The translations under genes and the position numbers were made by a program. The notes under the pieces are model-generated. The model was given only the letters and a program-made list of their open reading frames with translations, had not been told where the DNA came from and did not search any database. DNA of 64,000 bases from RGIG3178 sp963674495 (GTDB lineage Bacteria; Bacillota; Clostridia; Christensenellales; QAND01): NCBI GenBank assembly GCA_963674495.2, contig CAXXLG010000002.1:310001-374000 (forward strand), read 5' to 3'. How positions within the stretch are numbered: the first letter of the stretch is position 1; every line of letters starts with the position of its first letter. Below, piece by piece: positions 16,137-23,704 of this stretch.

Positions 16137-18032
16137 TTACCAGCCACCGCCGCCGCCGCCGCCAAACCCGCCACCGCCAAATCCGCCGCCGCCAAAGCTG
16201 CCGCCGCTGGAACCGCCTTGGGGTGCGGGGCGGGAAACGAAGGATGAGTTGATCGAGTGCATCGAGTTGTTGAACATGTTCATGAACATGATAGTGGTAA
16301 ACATATCGTTCCTACCGTATCCAGTATACCATCCGGGCGGATCGGGCTGGATGCCGATCCGATCGAAGTTCTTCGCCCATCTATCCGTCACGCCCAACAC
16401 ATAGGCATAGGGAAGAACGCTGTAGAAATAGTTGGGGTTCTCCTGTACCAGCATGATGATCCGGTCTTTTTCCGCCTTTTCAATGAAGTTTTTAAGCCCC
16501 AATACCTTGCCCATAAGATCCGTGCCCAGTTTCGACCTCTTGCGGATGAACATCGCGCAAATCGCCGTCATCATCGTCGCCACTACCGACGCGATGCCCA
16601 AAAGCAGCGAGTCCGCAAACAATGCCATAAATCCAATGAATCCGATAAATGCCACGCCCAGAATAACCAAGGAAAGAACCAATCTGAAAAAGCGCTTGCG
16701 GCGCTCCAAGCCGCGCCAGCTCTTTACCAGCTTGATCAGCGCGTATACCGGGCCCAGGACCAACCCCAGCGCCAGCACACTGAATATACCAGCGGACATA
16801 AGTTCTCCGATATCGTACAGAATGGTGAAGAAAAAAGCGAGCACAACGGGCAGCGCCGTGAGAAATCCCACAAAGCCCTGCATGGTCATGGACGTTTTAG
16901 TAAAGATTGGCCTTGCTTTGAACGAATTCGCCACTTTGGTTTTCGTGGTTTCCATGGTGGTGTAGAACGTGTTTTTCAACGAGGATACGTTCACGCTTTC
17001 CCCTTTTTTAAACAGCGCTTCGAACATCGTTTTTTCAAACGCTCTCGCATTCTCAGAAAGCTCACGAAGCTTGGTAATGCGTATATCTTTTTTGTCAAGC
17101 TCTGTCAGCGAAAGATAACCCTTATCCGCCCAGTAGATGATCAACGAAGATATGTCTTTATTGTCCACGCTACCGTCGATGATGTAGCCGACTTCGGCGG
17201 GTGTCATACCGTCCGGCGCGTTGAATTCCACCGTCTGCACAACCTTGCTGTCCCGGCCGAAAAGCAGAAACAGCACAAAAGCGGCCGCGACGATGAGCGC
17301 AAAGACCACGAGTAAAATGGGCACGAAAGGCGGGCCCGTCCGTTCGCCCACATAATAGCCCTCTGGCAAATCCACGATCAGTGTAATTCCCTCATACGTC
17401 CCCAGATCCTGCACACTGCCGCTGATGGTGTTCCCGTTTATGGCGACATCGATCGTGCTTTTGGTTCCGTATCCACCCGCATAAGCCACAACATCGTTTT
17501 GGTCAAAGGGTTTTGGCATCTGTACGGAAAAGCTGGCGTTGTGTATGTCCGCGTACCATTCGGTGCCGATGACGTTGTAATAGAGAAAATCGGCGGCTTC
17601 GTAAAAATCATCCCCCATGTCGTATTTGTATTGGATGATATACGTCACCAGACCGGTGGCGTACTCGTCCGCATCGCCGATCCTCAGCACTTGATACGCC
17701 CCGTCCTTACTGACCGAATACGGTTGACCAATCACATCGACATCGCTGAGTATGATTCTAAAACGTTTGCTGGTCCCATCGGGGAACGAAAAATCCAGCT
17801 CGACGGGGATTTCGCGCAGAATACCATGCCGAAGACCGTCCACTTGGTCGTAATCCGCCACAATCGTTTCGGTCACGTTCAGCACGTTGTTTTCCTGTAC
17901 GACAACGTCTACGTCATAGCTTTCAAAATACATATACGAAGGCGCGGCCAACGCCACCTCGGGTGCGGGAATACCCAAAATGCACCACAGGGCGGCTATA
18001 GCCGCGATGAAACACAGAATGCGTTTTTTCAT
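16137..18032 (-). CDS. DUF2207 membrane protein with glycine-rich tail
   Basis: Predicted secreted/membrane protein of 631 residues. A signal peptide (MKKRILCFIAAIAALWCIL...) is followed by an extracellular beta-rich domain (about 35-230), one membrane helix (about 245-265), a cytoplasmic region, two or three more helices (about 385-485) and a tail of repeated GGGGF ending in W. This layout is that of DUF2207 proteins; their molecular role is not settled. The start at 18032 is chosen over a frame beginning 27 bases upstream because of an AAGGGG site. lemA lies 30 bases upstream, and LemA and DUF2207 genes often occur together. Confidence 0.85.
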   Translation of the reverse strand: MKKRILCFIAAIAALWCILGIPAPEVALAAPSYMYFESYDVDVVVQENNVLNVTETIVADYDQVDGLRHGILREIPVELDFSFPDGTSKRFRIILSDVDVIGQPYSVSKDGAYQVLRIGDADEYATGLVTYIIQYKYDMGDDFYEAADFLYYNVIGTEWYADIHNASFSVQMPKPFDQNDVVAYAGGYGTKSTIDVAINGNTISGSVQDLGTYEGITLIVDLPEGYYVGERTGPPFVPILLVVFALIVAAAFVLFLLFGRDSKVVQTVEFNAPDGMTPAEVGYIIDGSVDNKDISSLIIYWADKGYLSLTELDKKDIRITKLRELSENARAFEKTMFEALFKKGESVNVSSLKNTFYTTMETTKTKVANSFKARPIFTKTSMTMQGFVGFLTALPVVLAFFFTILYDIGELMSAGIFSVLALGLVLGPVYALIKLVKSWRGLERRKRFFRLVLSLVILGVAFIGFIGFMALFADSLLLGIASVVATMMTAICAMFIRKRSKLGTDLMGKVLGLKNFIEKAEKDRIIMLVQENPNYFYSVLPYAYVLGVTDRWAKNFDRIGIQPDPPGWYTGYGRNDMFTTIMFMNMFNNSMHSINSSFVSRPAPQGGSSGGSFGGGGFGGGGFGGGGGGGW

Positions 18033-18062
18033 GGTAAAATACCCCTTAAAACCCTGCATGGA

Positions 18063-18614
18063 TTAAAACTGTACCCGGACGTTTTCCCTCTGATCCGTGG
18101 CGATCTCGAACATGTCCCGTTTTTCAAAGTGGAACATCCCCGCCACGACCGAGCTGGGGAATGCTTCCCGCTTGGTGTTGAATTCCCGAACGACCGCGTT
18201 GTAGTATTTCCGCGAGCTCGCGATGTCGTTCTCAATCACGGTAAGTTGTCCCTGCAACTCCAGGAAGTTCTGGTTTGCCTTCAGTTCAGGGTAGTTCTCC
18301 GCCAACGCAAACAGCGAGCGCAGCGTTTGCGAGAGCATATTTTCACCCTCAGCCCTCTGCTGTGTCGTTGAAGCGCCTGCCGCCATGTTACGCGCGGCCA
18401 CGACTTTCTCAAATGTTTCGGACTCGTGCCTGGCATATCCCTTTACGGTTTCAACCAGATTAGGAACGAGATCGTACCGTTTTTTCATATAGACGTCCAT
18501 GGTTGAGAATGCTTCTTCAATGGCGTTCTTCAACCGAATGAAGCCGTTGTAGGTACCCATAAACCATAGGCCGATGAGCACAATTACTGCAATTGCCGCT
18601 ATTAACCAAGCCAT
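18063..18614 (-). CDS. lemA: LemA family protein
   Basis: 183 residues: one N-terminal membrane helix (WLIAAIAVIVLIGLWFMGTYNGF) and a long helical bundle. VKNAIEEAFS-like LKNAIEEAFSTMDVYMKKRYDLVPNLV and the late ARKYYN-like SSRKYYNAVVREFN are hallmarks. Its function is unknown; the family is thought to act at the membrane. The start at 18614 follows AACAGGAGG. It is probably co-transcribed with the DUF2207 gene. Confidence 0.93.
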   Translation of the reverse strand: MAWLIAAIAVIVLIGLWFMGTYNGFIRLKNAIEEAFSTMDVYMKKRYDLVPNLVETVKGYARHESETFEKVVAARNMAAGASTTQQRAEGENMLSQTLRSLFALAENYPELKANQNFLELQGQLTVIENDIASSRKYYNAVVREFNTKREAFPSSVVAGMFHFEKRDMFEIATDQRENVRVQF

Positions 18615-18645
18615 AGTAATCCTCCTGTTGATGTAGTATATACCT

Positions 18646-18673
18646 ATTATATACGCAATGCGGCACATCACAA
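18646..18673 (-). promoter_or_regulatory. Promoter of lemA-DUF2207
   Basis: Minus-strand TTGTGA (18668-18673), a 16-base spacer and TATAAT (18646-18651), about 32 bases upstream of lemA. Confidence 0.6.
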
Positions 18674-18780
18674 CCTGTTTTTGTCGAAACAAGTAAATCG
18701 TTGTGATTCATGTTCTTGTTGCCACAAAACCAGCATCGGATCGCACCAAACAACTGCCGGTGTTTAATCCGGTATGCAGC

Positions 18781-18849
18781 CTCATCGGCACCGGATGGTA
18801 CACGGACATACACAACGCCAGCTTTACCGTGCCGATGCCCAAACCCATC
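18781..18849 (+). pseudogene. Inverted fragment of a DUF2207 gene
   Basis: Twenty-three plus-strand codons read LIGTGWYTDIHNASF then TVPMPKPI. Seventeen of 24 aligned positions match VIGTEWYADIHNASF...MPKPF in the intact DUF2207 protein, whose gene is on the opposite strand 1.2 kb away. The DNA is also closely similar (for example GGACATACACAACGCCAGC in both). There is no start codon, no continuation and no ribosome binding site, so it is a remnant of a duplication or of a second DUF2207 gene. The surrounding 18674-18884 holds no other gene. Confidence 0.75.
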
Positions 18850-18884
18850 TGCCCGTTCTCGTGTTGAATATGCCGAACAAAGCA

Positions 18885-18921
18885 AAACACCCGCTGTGCA
18901 CTAGGTGCACAGCGGGTGTTT
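18885..18921. terminator. Terminator after the aldolase gene
   Basis: Perfect 17-base inverted repeat (arm ends CCCGCTGTGCAC) with a 3-base loop, 34 bases after the aldolase stop. On the minus strand it is followed by TTTTGC. It could work in both directions. Confidence 0.85.
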
Positions 18922-18954
18922 ATTGGCACGACATTTGTATCGCTTAGCCTTTGG

Positions 18955-19842
18955 TTATTTTTCTTCCGCGTTAAGTTCCCCGGCTTTTGTCAAGCCTTTT
19001 ACTTCCACGGCCCACGCCTTGCCTTTGCTACCGTAGATGTCAATGCAGGTCTTCAACGCTTCCTTATATCCGCCCCTGGCAAGGTTCCACAGCGCGTATG
19101 CGCCGTTTCCGCTAAGGTCAGCAGCCGTAATTGTATCACACGCGCCACGCAACAGATCGTTGCATACGTTTACCTTGTTGATACCCATGCTACAGGCCTT
19201 GCGCAAGTTCGCTTCGCCCGATCCCGAACCACCGTGGAGCACCAGCGGGAATTTTGTGACTTTTTTAATCTCTGCCAAACGTTCAAAGTCAAGCTTTGGC
19301 GTACCCTTGTAGGCACCGTGTGCCGTACCGATGGCAACAGCAAGACAATCGACTCCCGTAGCTTCGATATATTCTTTTGCCTGCTGGGGATCGGTCAACG
19401 CTGTTTTTCCGTCCACCGCATAGTTGTCGCCCTGTCCCACATGACCGAGCTCGGCTTCAACGCTCACGCCCATCTCATGGGCGATCTTGACAATCTCTTT
19501 GACTTCAGCCACATTTTGATCATAGGGGGCCGAAGAACGGTCCACCATAACCGACGTAAACCCGGCGCGCAACGCCATCATTACTTCATGATAATTCTTG
19601 CCATGGTCAAGGTTGATGGCAATGGGAACACGGGATTGGTCGGCCAAACGCGTCAGATAGCTGCCCAAAAAAACGATGTCCGGCGTCATGCCGAAGGCAA
19701 CATCTAAAATCAACGGTGCGTTGAGTTCCTCAGCCGCCTCGATGGCGGCACGAGCATCCAGCTCTGTGGCGATGTTGGGTGCGGCCACGGCATAGTTTCC
19801 GGCGTTGGCGTGATCCAGAACTTCCTTCATTGTTACTAACAT
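18955..19842 (-). CDS. fba: Class II fructose-bisphosphate (ketose-bisphosphate) aldolase
   Basis: Zinc-dependent aldolase of 295 residues. The family reaction splits fructose or tagatose 1,6-bisphosphate into glyceraldehyde 3-phosphate and dihydroxyacetone phosphate. The metal-binding His lies in INLDHGK, with a second in VAIGTAHGAYKG and a third in LVLHGGSGSG; VEAELGHVGQ and NKVNVCNDL are conserved. Fructose and tagatose enzymes are hard to tell apart by eye. It appears monocistronic, with AGAAGGAGAG before the ATG and a terminator behind. Confidence 0.88.
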   Translation of the reverse strand: MLVTMKEVLDHANAGNYAVAAPNIATELDARAAIEAAEELNAPLILDVAFGMTPDIVFLGSYLTRLADQSRVPIAINLDHGKNYHEVMMALRAGFTSVMVDRSSAPYDQNVAEVKEIVKIAHEMGVSVEAELGHVGQGDNYAVDGKTALTDPQQAKEYIEATGVDCLAVAIGTAHGAYKGTPKLDFERLAEIKKVTKFPLVLHGGSGSGEANLRKACSMGINKVNVCNDLLRGACDTITAADLSGNGAYALWNLARGGYKEALKTCIDIYGSKGKAWAVEVKGLTKAGELNAEEK

Positions 19843-20048
19843 GTTCTTTCTCTCCTTCTATGGAATTATTTGAAACAATATTCATACGGCAATATTTACG
19901 CCATATGATATTATCACGCAAATGATAGGCACCAAACATCGTCGTTCCCTGCGAATTTGGTAAAACGAACCAATATGCTATTATAAAAAACTATGTATTC
20001 ATTATACAATATACAATATACCATTTTTTATGCTGATAACACAACTGG

Positions 20049-20135
20049 TTAATCCAAATCCAGTTTTGGCGCTTCAGCATCAACAGCTGCAAGCATTCCA
20101 TTACAAGTACAAGTTTTCCTTATACAATATACCAT
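20049..20135 (-). CDS. Micro-ORF in repeat unit 1 (28 residues), function unknown
   Basis: A minus-strand ATG opens a 28-codon frame with basic, Cys-containing IRKTCTCNG in the first half and the acidic tail DAEAPKLDLD at the end, then TAA. No ribosome binding site is visible before the ATG, which weakens the case. In its favour, all three substitutions between repeat units fall on third positions and are silent in this frame. I do not recognise the peptide. Confidence 0.22.
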   Translation of the reverse strand: MVYCIRKTCTCNGMLAAVDAEAPKLDLD

Positions 20136-20159
20136 TTTTTATGCTGATAACACAACTGG

Positions 20160-20246
20160 TTAATCCAAATCCAGTTTTGGTGCTTCGGCATCAACAGCTG
20201 CAAGCATTCCATTACAAGTACAAGTTTTTCTTATACAATATACCAT
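20160..20246 (-). CDS. Micro-ORF in repeat unit 2 (28 residues), identical peptide to unit 1
   Basis: Encodes exactly the same 28 residues as the unit 1 frame although the DNA differs at three places (AGG/AGA, GCT/GCC, GCG/GCA). Unit 3 encodes the same C-terminal 22 residues with two extra residues (TCSCTCNG instead of TCTCNG) from the in-frame 6-base insertion, but lacks the ATG. It ends at 20271. No ribosome binding site is seen. Confidence 0.22.
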   Translation of the reverse strand: MVYCIRKTCTCNGMLAAVDAEAPKLDLD

Positions 20247-20420
20247 TTTTTATGCTGATAACACAACTGGTTAATCCAAATCCAGTTTTGGCGCTTCGGC
20301 ATCAACAGCTGCAAGCATTCCATTACAAGTACAAGAACAAGTTTTCCTTTTTGTATTTTCGGCAATCAGGGCTTGATTGATGTTGGATCCCCGTACTCTT
20401 TGTAAAAACAATATCGCCTA

Positions 20421-21023
20421 TGATCGCTTCCAATTCATTTTTTGGCCGTTTGTCAGCAGCCCGTCATATGAATTCATTCCAATGAACATGTCTTGTCCAT
20501 TGATGCATGTAAGATAGACATGGCCCAAAACGATGTCGTCCTGTTGCTACGTACCGTTCAAAACGATAAAGCGGCTTACCCATGTGTTTAACATGTGTTT
20601 AATATGTATACGCCGCGTAGGTAACGTTTTTTATGCGGTTTGCTCGTTATACAAAATACAAAAATATATCTGCGAACTTTCCAATCCCGCTTCGGATAGC
20701 AGGGTGAGACCATAAATGTCCTTAGTATCTGCATCTTTTGTCATCATCACGGACAACGACGTGCCCGTATCCACAGCCACAGCATCCAAATACCGGTTAT
20801 TGACTTTCATATAATCCAGCCATTTAAATTCGTTTATGCCAATTCGTTCAAATATCCAATCGTCCTCGCGCGTATCGGGCGGTATCGCGCACCACTCGTC
20901 CGGCATATGGTTCTTATATTGAGTTCATCCAAATCGTACGTTATCCCCGCTCAAAGGCCGTAGCAACGCCAACGATCAGCATGTCAATGACAACAGTATT
21001 ATGCGGATTTTAATTTTCTTCAC
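20421..21023 (-). pseudogene. Decayed gene for a secreted protein of unknown family
   Basis: One minus-strand frame, without any shift, reads like protein but is broken by stops at 20976 (TGA), 20925 (TGA), 20631 (TAA) and 20547 (TAG), and ends at a TAG at 20418. It begins with a signal-peptide-like GTG segment (KKIKIRIILLSLTC, then SLALL). The largest intact part is 20631-20906, 91 residues containing DDWIFERIGINEFKWLDYM and DADTKDIYGLTLLSEAG. A later piece has DDIVLGHVYLTCINGQDMF. The frame of the repeat-unit micro-ORFs lines up with it, so the repeats may come from the 3' end of this gene. I do not recognise the family. Confidence 0.5.
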
Positions 21024-21028
21024 TGTGT

Positions 21029-21433
21029 CTACTCTCTCGCATACGCGGTTGCATTGTACAGTGCACCGTGACACTCACCTATATCATAGCAATCGTATGT
21101 TTTTCTGTCTATAGCTTTATGCAGTATATTTGCTTTAAATACACACATATCCGAGTATATCCGACTTTGCCCTTGGTCGTGATGATGTACCCCTATCACC
21201 TGCTTTGGTGGGTATAACCGCATCCTCCCACAACTGGACCATACCACAATATGGCCATAAACAATGGATGCCGCACTTGGCAGCGGGGTGGCATTCAATC
21301 CTGCGGATAACAAATTCTCATAATGTTGTCGATAAAGCCATTTTGACAAATCCTTCATCCAATGATATTGAGCAAAAATCCGATTCCGCTTGTCTCCAGC
21401 AACCTGTTGCACATACTTATATTCTTTCAACAC
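21029..21433 (-). CDS. Hypothetical ORF, doubtful
   Basis: An open frame of 134 codons beginning with TTG. It has no ribosome binding site and no recognisable domain, and its composition is unusual (many His, Tyr and Cys, for example VIGVHHHDQGQ). It lies between the decayed gene and ilvD and may be part of the same degraded stretch. The rest of 21434-21647 shows nothing recognisable. Confidence 0.2.
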   Translation of the reverse strand: MLKEYKYVQQVAGDKRNRIFAQYHWMKDLSKWLYRQHYENLLSAGLNATPLPSAASIVYGHIVVWSSCGRMRLYPPKQVIGVHHHDQGQSRIYSDMCVFKANILHKAIDRKTYDCYDIGECHGALYNATAYARE

Positions 21434-21647
21434 CGACTATACACAAACTGATTATCCATACTATACAAAAGAAGCGGAAATATTCTGCTCCCCCACTTCT
21501 TCTACAGTAAGAATCATACCACTGGTTTTCTTGATCGTTCAAACCCAATTGGCTTCAAATGATTCGTGCGCGTTATTTCCCCTATGCCGCGATCGACAGG
21601 CCATAGATTGGTGCACAAATACAATGTAGCCTCTGTTGTTCGCCTGG

Positions 21648-23309
21648 TTACTCTTTGCACTTCCATATGCCACCCTCGGAGGCCGAGGTGGCCAACGCAC
21701 CGTAGTAGGAGAGTATGCCACGTTTAACGCTCGTATCCTTGGGCACAAAAGCCGCCATGCGATCCGCAAACTCCGCCTCACCGATGAGCAGGGTGAGTTT
21801 GCGCGCCATGAAATCGATTTCGATCGGATCGCCGTCCTCTATAATGCCAAGTGGACCGCCCAACGCCGCCTCAGGGCTGACATGGCCGATGTTGGGGCCA
21901 CGCGTTGAACCGGAAAAGCGTCCGTCGGTGATCAGGGGCACGCCCAAACCCATGCCCGCAATGACGGATGTAATCAGGTGCATCTCCCGCATGCCCGGCC
22001 CTCCCTTGGGGCCTTCATAGCGCAGGATGAGCACGACGTCCGACGGAACCTTGTGCGCCAATAAATCTTCAATGGCGTCCTCCATCTGCTCATATACCCT
22101 TGCCGGGCCGACATAGTGCATCTGTTCGCTGGACAGGGCCGAAATCTTGCACACCGCGCCGTCCGGCGCAATGTTTCCATACAGAACGGCCAACCCGCCG
22201 GAGGGTTTCACGGGAGAAGAAAGGGTGTGGATGACCTCTCCGTCCGGATCGGCAGCGTTTTGGACGTTCGATGCCATGCTGTTGCCTGTTACGGTAAGGC
22301 ATTCGCCATGTAGACGAGGCAAAAGCTCCTTCATGACAGCGGGCACCCCGCCCGCATCCTCCAGATCGTTAATGGTATATTTTTGGCTGGAAGGATTAAC
22401 CGACGCAATGTAGGGCGTTTCACGGTTGATTCGATCAAAGTCCTGCAAATCAAGTGTCAACCCCGCTTCATAGGCGATTGCCGGGATGTGCAGTACCGCG
22501 TTGGTCGAACCGCCGATGGCCGCGTGAAAAGTCGTGGCATTGATAAACGCCTCTTTGGTCAGTATTTGCGAAGGCAAGAGCTGCTCATGGACCAGCTCCA
22601 CCGCCCGCTTGCCCGCTTCATAGGCAAGTTGAATCTGCTTTTCGGTGGTGGCCAGCACGGTCGATGCGCCGGGCAGCGTCATTCCCAATGCCTCTGAAAT
22701 ACAATTCATGGTGTTGGCCGTGCCCATCATAGAGCATGCGCCGGGGCCGGGACAGGCGCATAATTCAACTGCTTCGAGCTCTTCGTCGGTTATCTCCCCG
22801 TTGGCGTGCTTTCCGATGTATTCGCGCGTGCTGGACAGCGTCAGCTTTCGATCTCCATATATTCCGTGTTTCATCGGCCCCGCGGGCACAAAGATGGAGG
22901 GGATATCAACCCTTGCTGCCGCCATCAGCATACCGGGTATACATTTATCACAGCTGTTGAGGAACACTGCCCCGTCAAACTGATGCGCCTGCAGCATAAT
23001 CTCGCACGATGCCGCGATGATCTCCCGCGAGGGCAGGGAGTATTTCATACCCACATGCCCCTGCGCCATACCATCGCATACCGTGATGGTGTTAAATTCA
23101 AAAGGCACGCCCCCTGCTTCCCGCACGCCACGCTTGACCGCTTCCGCAAGCTGCTGCGAATGTATGCAACCAGGCACAATTTCGTTGAAACTGCCTGCGA
23201 TCCCGATAAAGGGTCGATTCATCTCTTCCTTTTTAATGCCCACCGAATAGAGCAAAGCGCGGCTTGCCGCCTTCTCGGGCCCGCCTTTGAGTGTATAACT
23301 GCGTTGCAT
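21648..23309 (-). CDS. ilvD: Dihydroxy-acid dehydratase
   Basis: Iron-sulfur dehydratase of valine, leucine and isoleucine synthesis, converting dihydroxy acids to 2-oxo acids. From MQRSYTLKGG it has 553 residues, the shorter IlvD form. Cluster cysteines are expected in TVCDGMAQGH, NSCDKCIPGM and ACPGPGACSMMGTANTM; AIGGSTNAVLHIPA and TDGRFSG are conserved. The usual VPGHxHL reads VPGCIHS here, a Cys for His change worth noting. Related sugar-acid dehydratases cannot be fully excluded. The start at 23309 follows GGAGGGAT. No other ilv gene is adjacent. Confidence 0.9.
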   Translation of the reverse strand: MQRSYTLKGGPEKAASRALLYSVGIKKEEMNRPFIGIAGSFNEIVPGCIHSQQLAEAVKRGVREAGGVPFEFNTITVCDGMAQGHVGMKYSLPSREIIAASCEIMLQAHQFDGAVFLNSCDKCIPGMLMAAARVDIPSIFVPAGPMKHGIYGDRKLTLSSTREYIGKHANGEITDEELEAVELCACPGPGACSMMGTANTMNCISEALGMTLPGASTVLATTEKQIQLAYEAGKRAVELVHEQLLPSQILTKEAFINATTFHAAIGGSTNAVLHIPAIAYEAGLTLDLQDFDRINRETPYIASVNPSSQKYTINDLEDAGGVPAVMKELLPRLHGECLTVTGNSMASNVQNAADPDGEVIHTLSSPVKPSGGLAVLYGNIAPDGAVCKISALSSEQMHYVGPARVYEQMEDAIEDLLAHKVPSDVVLILRYEGPKGGPGMREMHLITSVIAGMGLGVPLITDGRFSGSTRGPNIGHVSPEAALGGPLGIIEDGDPIEIDFMARKLTLLIGEAEFADRMAAFVPKDTSVKRGILSYYGALATSASEGGIWKCKE

Positions 23310-23336
23310 AGTAATCCCTCCGGAATTTATCAAAAT

Positions 23337-23385
23337 ATAGAAATTCTATGATAGAAATTCTATGATAGATCTCATAAAAACACAA
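23337..23385 (-). promoter_or_regulatory. Promoter of ilvD with two 13-bp near-palindromes
   Basis: Two identical 13-base elements, ATAGAAATTCTAT, at 23337-23349 and 23351-23363. A possible promoter reads TTGTGT (23380-23385), a 17-base spacer and TAGAAT (23357-23362) on the minus strand. The element nearer the -35 then overlaps the -10 and the other covers the transcription start, the expected place for a repressor. No T-box or leucine-leader features were seen. Confidence 0.5.
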
Positions 23386-23585
23386 GGATAAGCCGTAAGC
23401 GCCCGCGACAACTTCCACATTTCCATTGCGCTGTTGTCTACACGATGGCGCAAACGCATGGCCTTAAGCCTTAAGATCCTTATTCTTGAAGCACCCGCGC
23501 ACGTGATTCGTCACAAGGCCACAACAAAACAATTCACCCGCAATGACGTTATTTACATTTTACTATATACCAAATACATGCTATG

Positions 23586-23616
23586 CAAAAGCCCCGCTCA
23601 TAAAAGCAGGGCTTTG
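23586..23616 (-). terminator. Terminator of the fliF-fliY operon
   Basis: AAAGCCCCGC (23588-23597), an 8-base loop and GCAGGGCTTT (23606-23615), with one mismatch, followed on the minus strand by TTTGC. It lies about 90 bases after fliY. The rest of 23386-23704 shows no gene. Confidence 0.8.
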
Positions 23617-23704
23617 AACTGCGTAAAAATTTTCAATATCTCACCGTTGGCATGCTGGGCGTATCCGGTGGCCTGCATACGTACATGGCTGGTAAAAATC
23701 TTGC

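Larger units (their letters stand above)
20011..20349. repeat. Three tandem 111-bp repeats
   Basis: Units start at 20011, 20122 and 20233 with an exact 111-base period. The third unit carries a 6-base insertion near its right end, making it 117. Only three substitutions separate the units (the C/T pair before GCTTC, the A/G in TTC[A/G]GCAT and the C/T near the right end). Each unit contains an AACTGG-N11-CCAGTT inverted repeat and the palindrome CAGCTG. The near identity means recent amplification or homogenisation. The 168 bases between the aldolase gene and the array hold only the aldolase promoter region. Confidence 0.95.

Noticed and set aside
16257..17315. Plus-strand ORF of 352 codons opposite the DUF2207 gene
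   Set aside because: It is a shadow of a well-supported membrane protein gene, has Gln/His/Arg-rich composition without domain signals, and no ribosome binding site.
20011..20349. CRISPR array
   Set aside because: The repeated unit is 111 bp and directly adjacent, with no spacers and no cas genes.
20030..20380. Plus-strand ORF of 116 codons made of three 37-residue repeats
   Set aside because: No ribosome binding site, and all substitutions between repeats change amino acids in this frame. It exists because the repeat length is a multiple of three without stops.
20925..20978. In-frame TGA codons as recoded Trp or Sec
   Set aside because: TGA is used as a stop by many intact genes here (for example the MarR, motB and carboxyspermidine dehydrogenase genes), and TAA and TAG also interrupt the same frame, so decay is the simpler reading.
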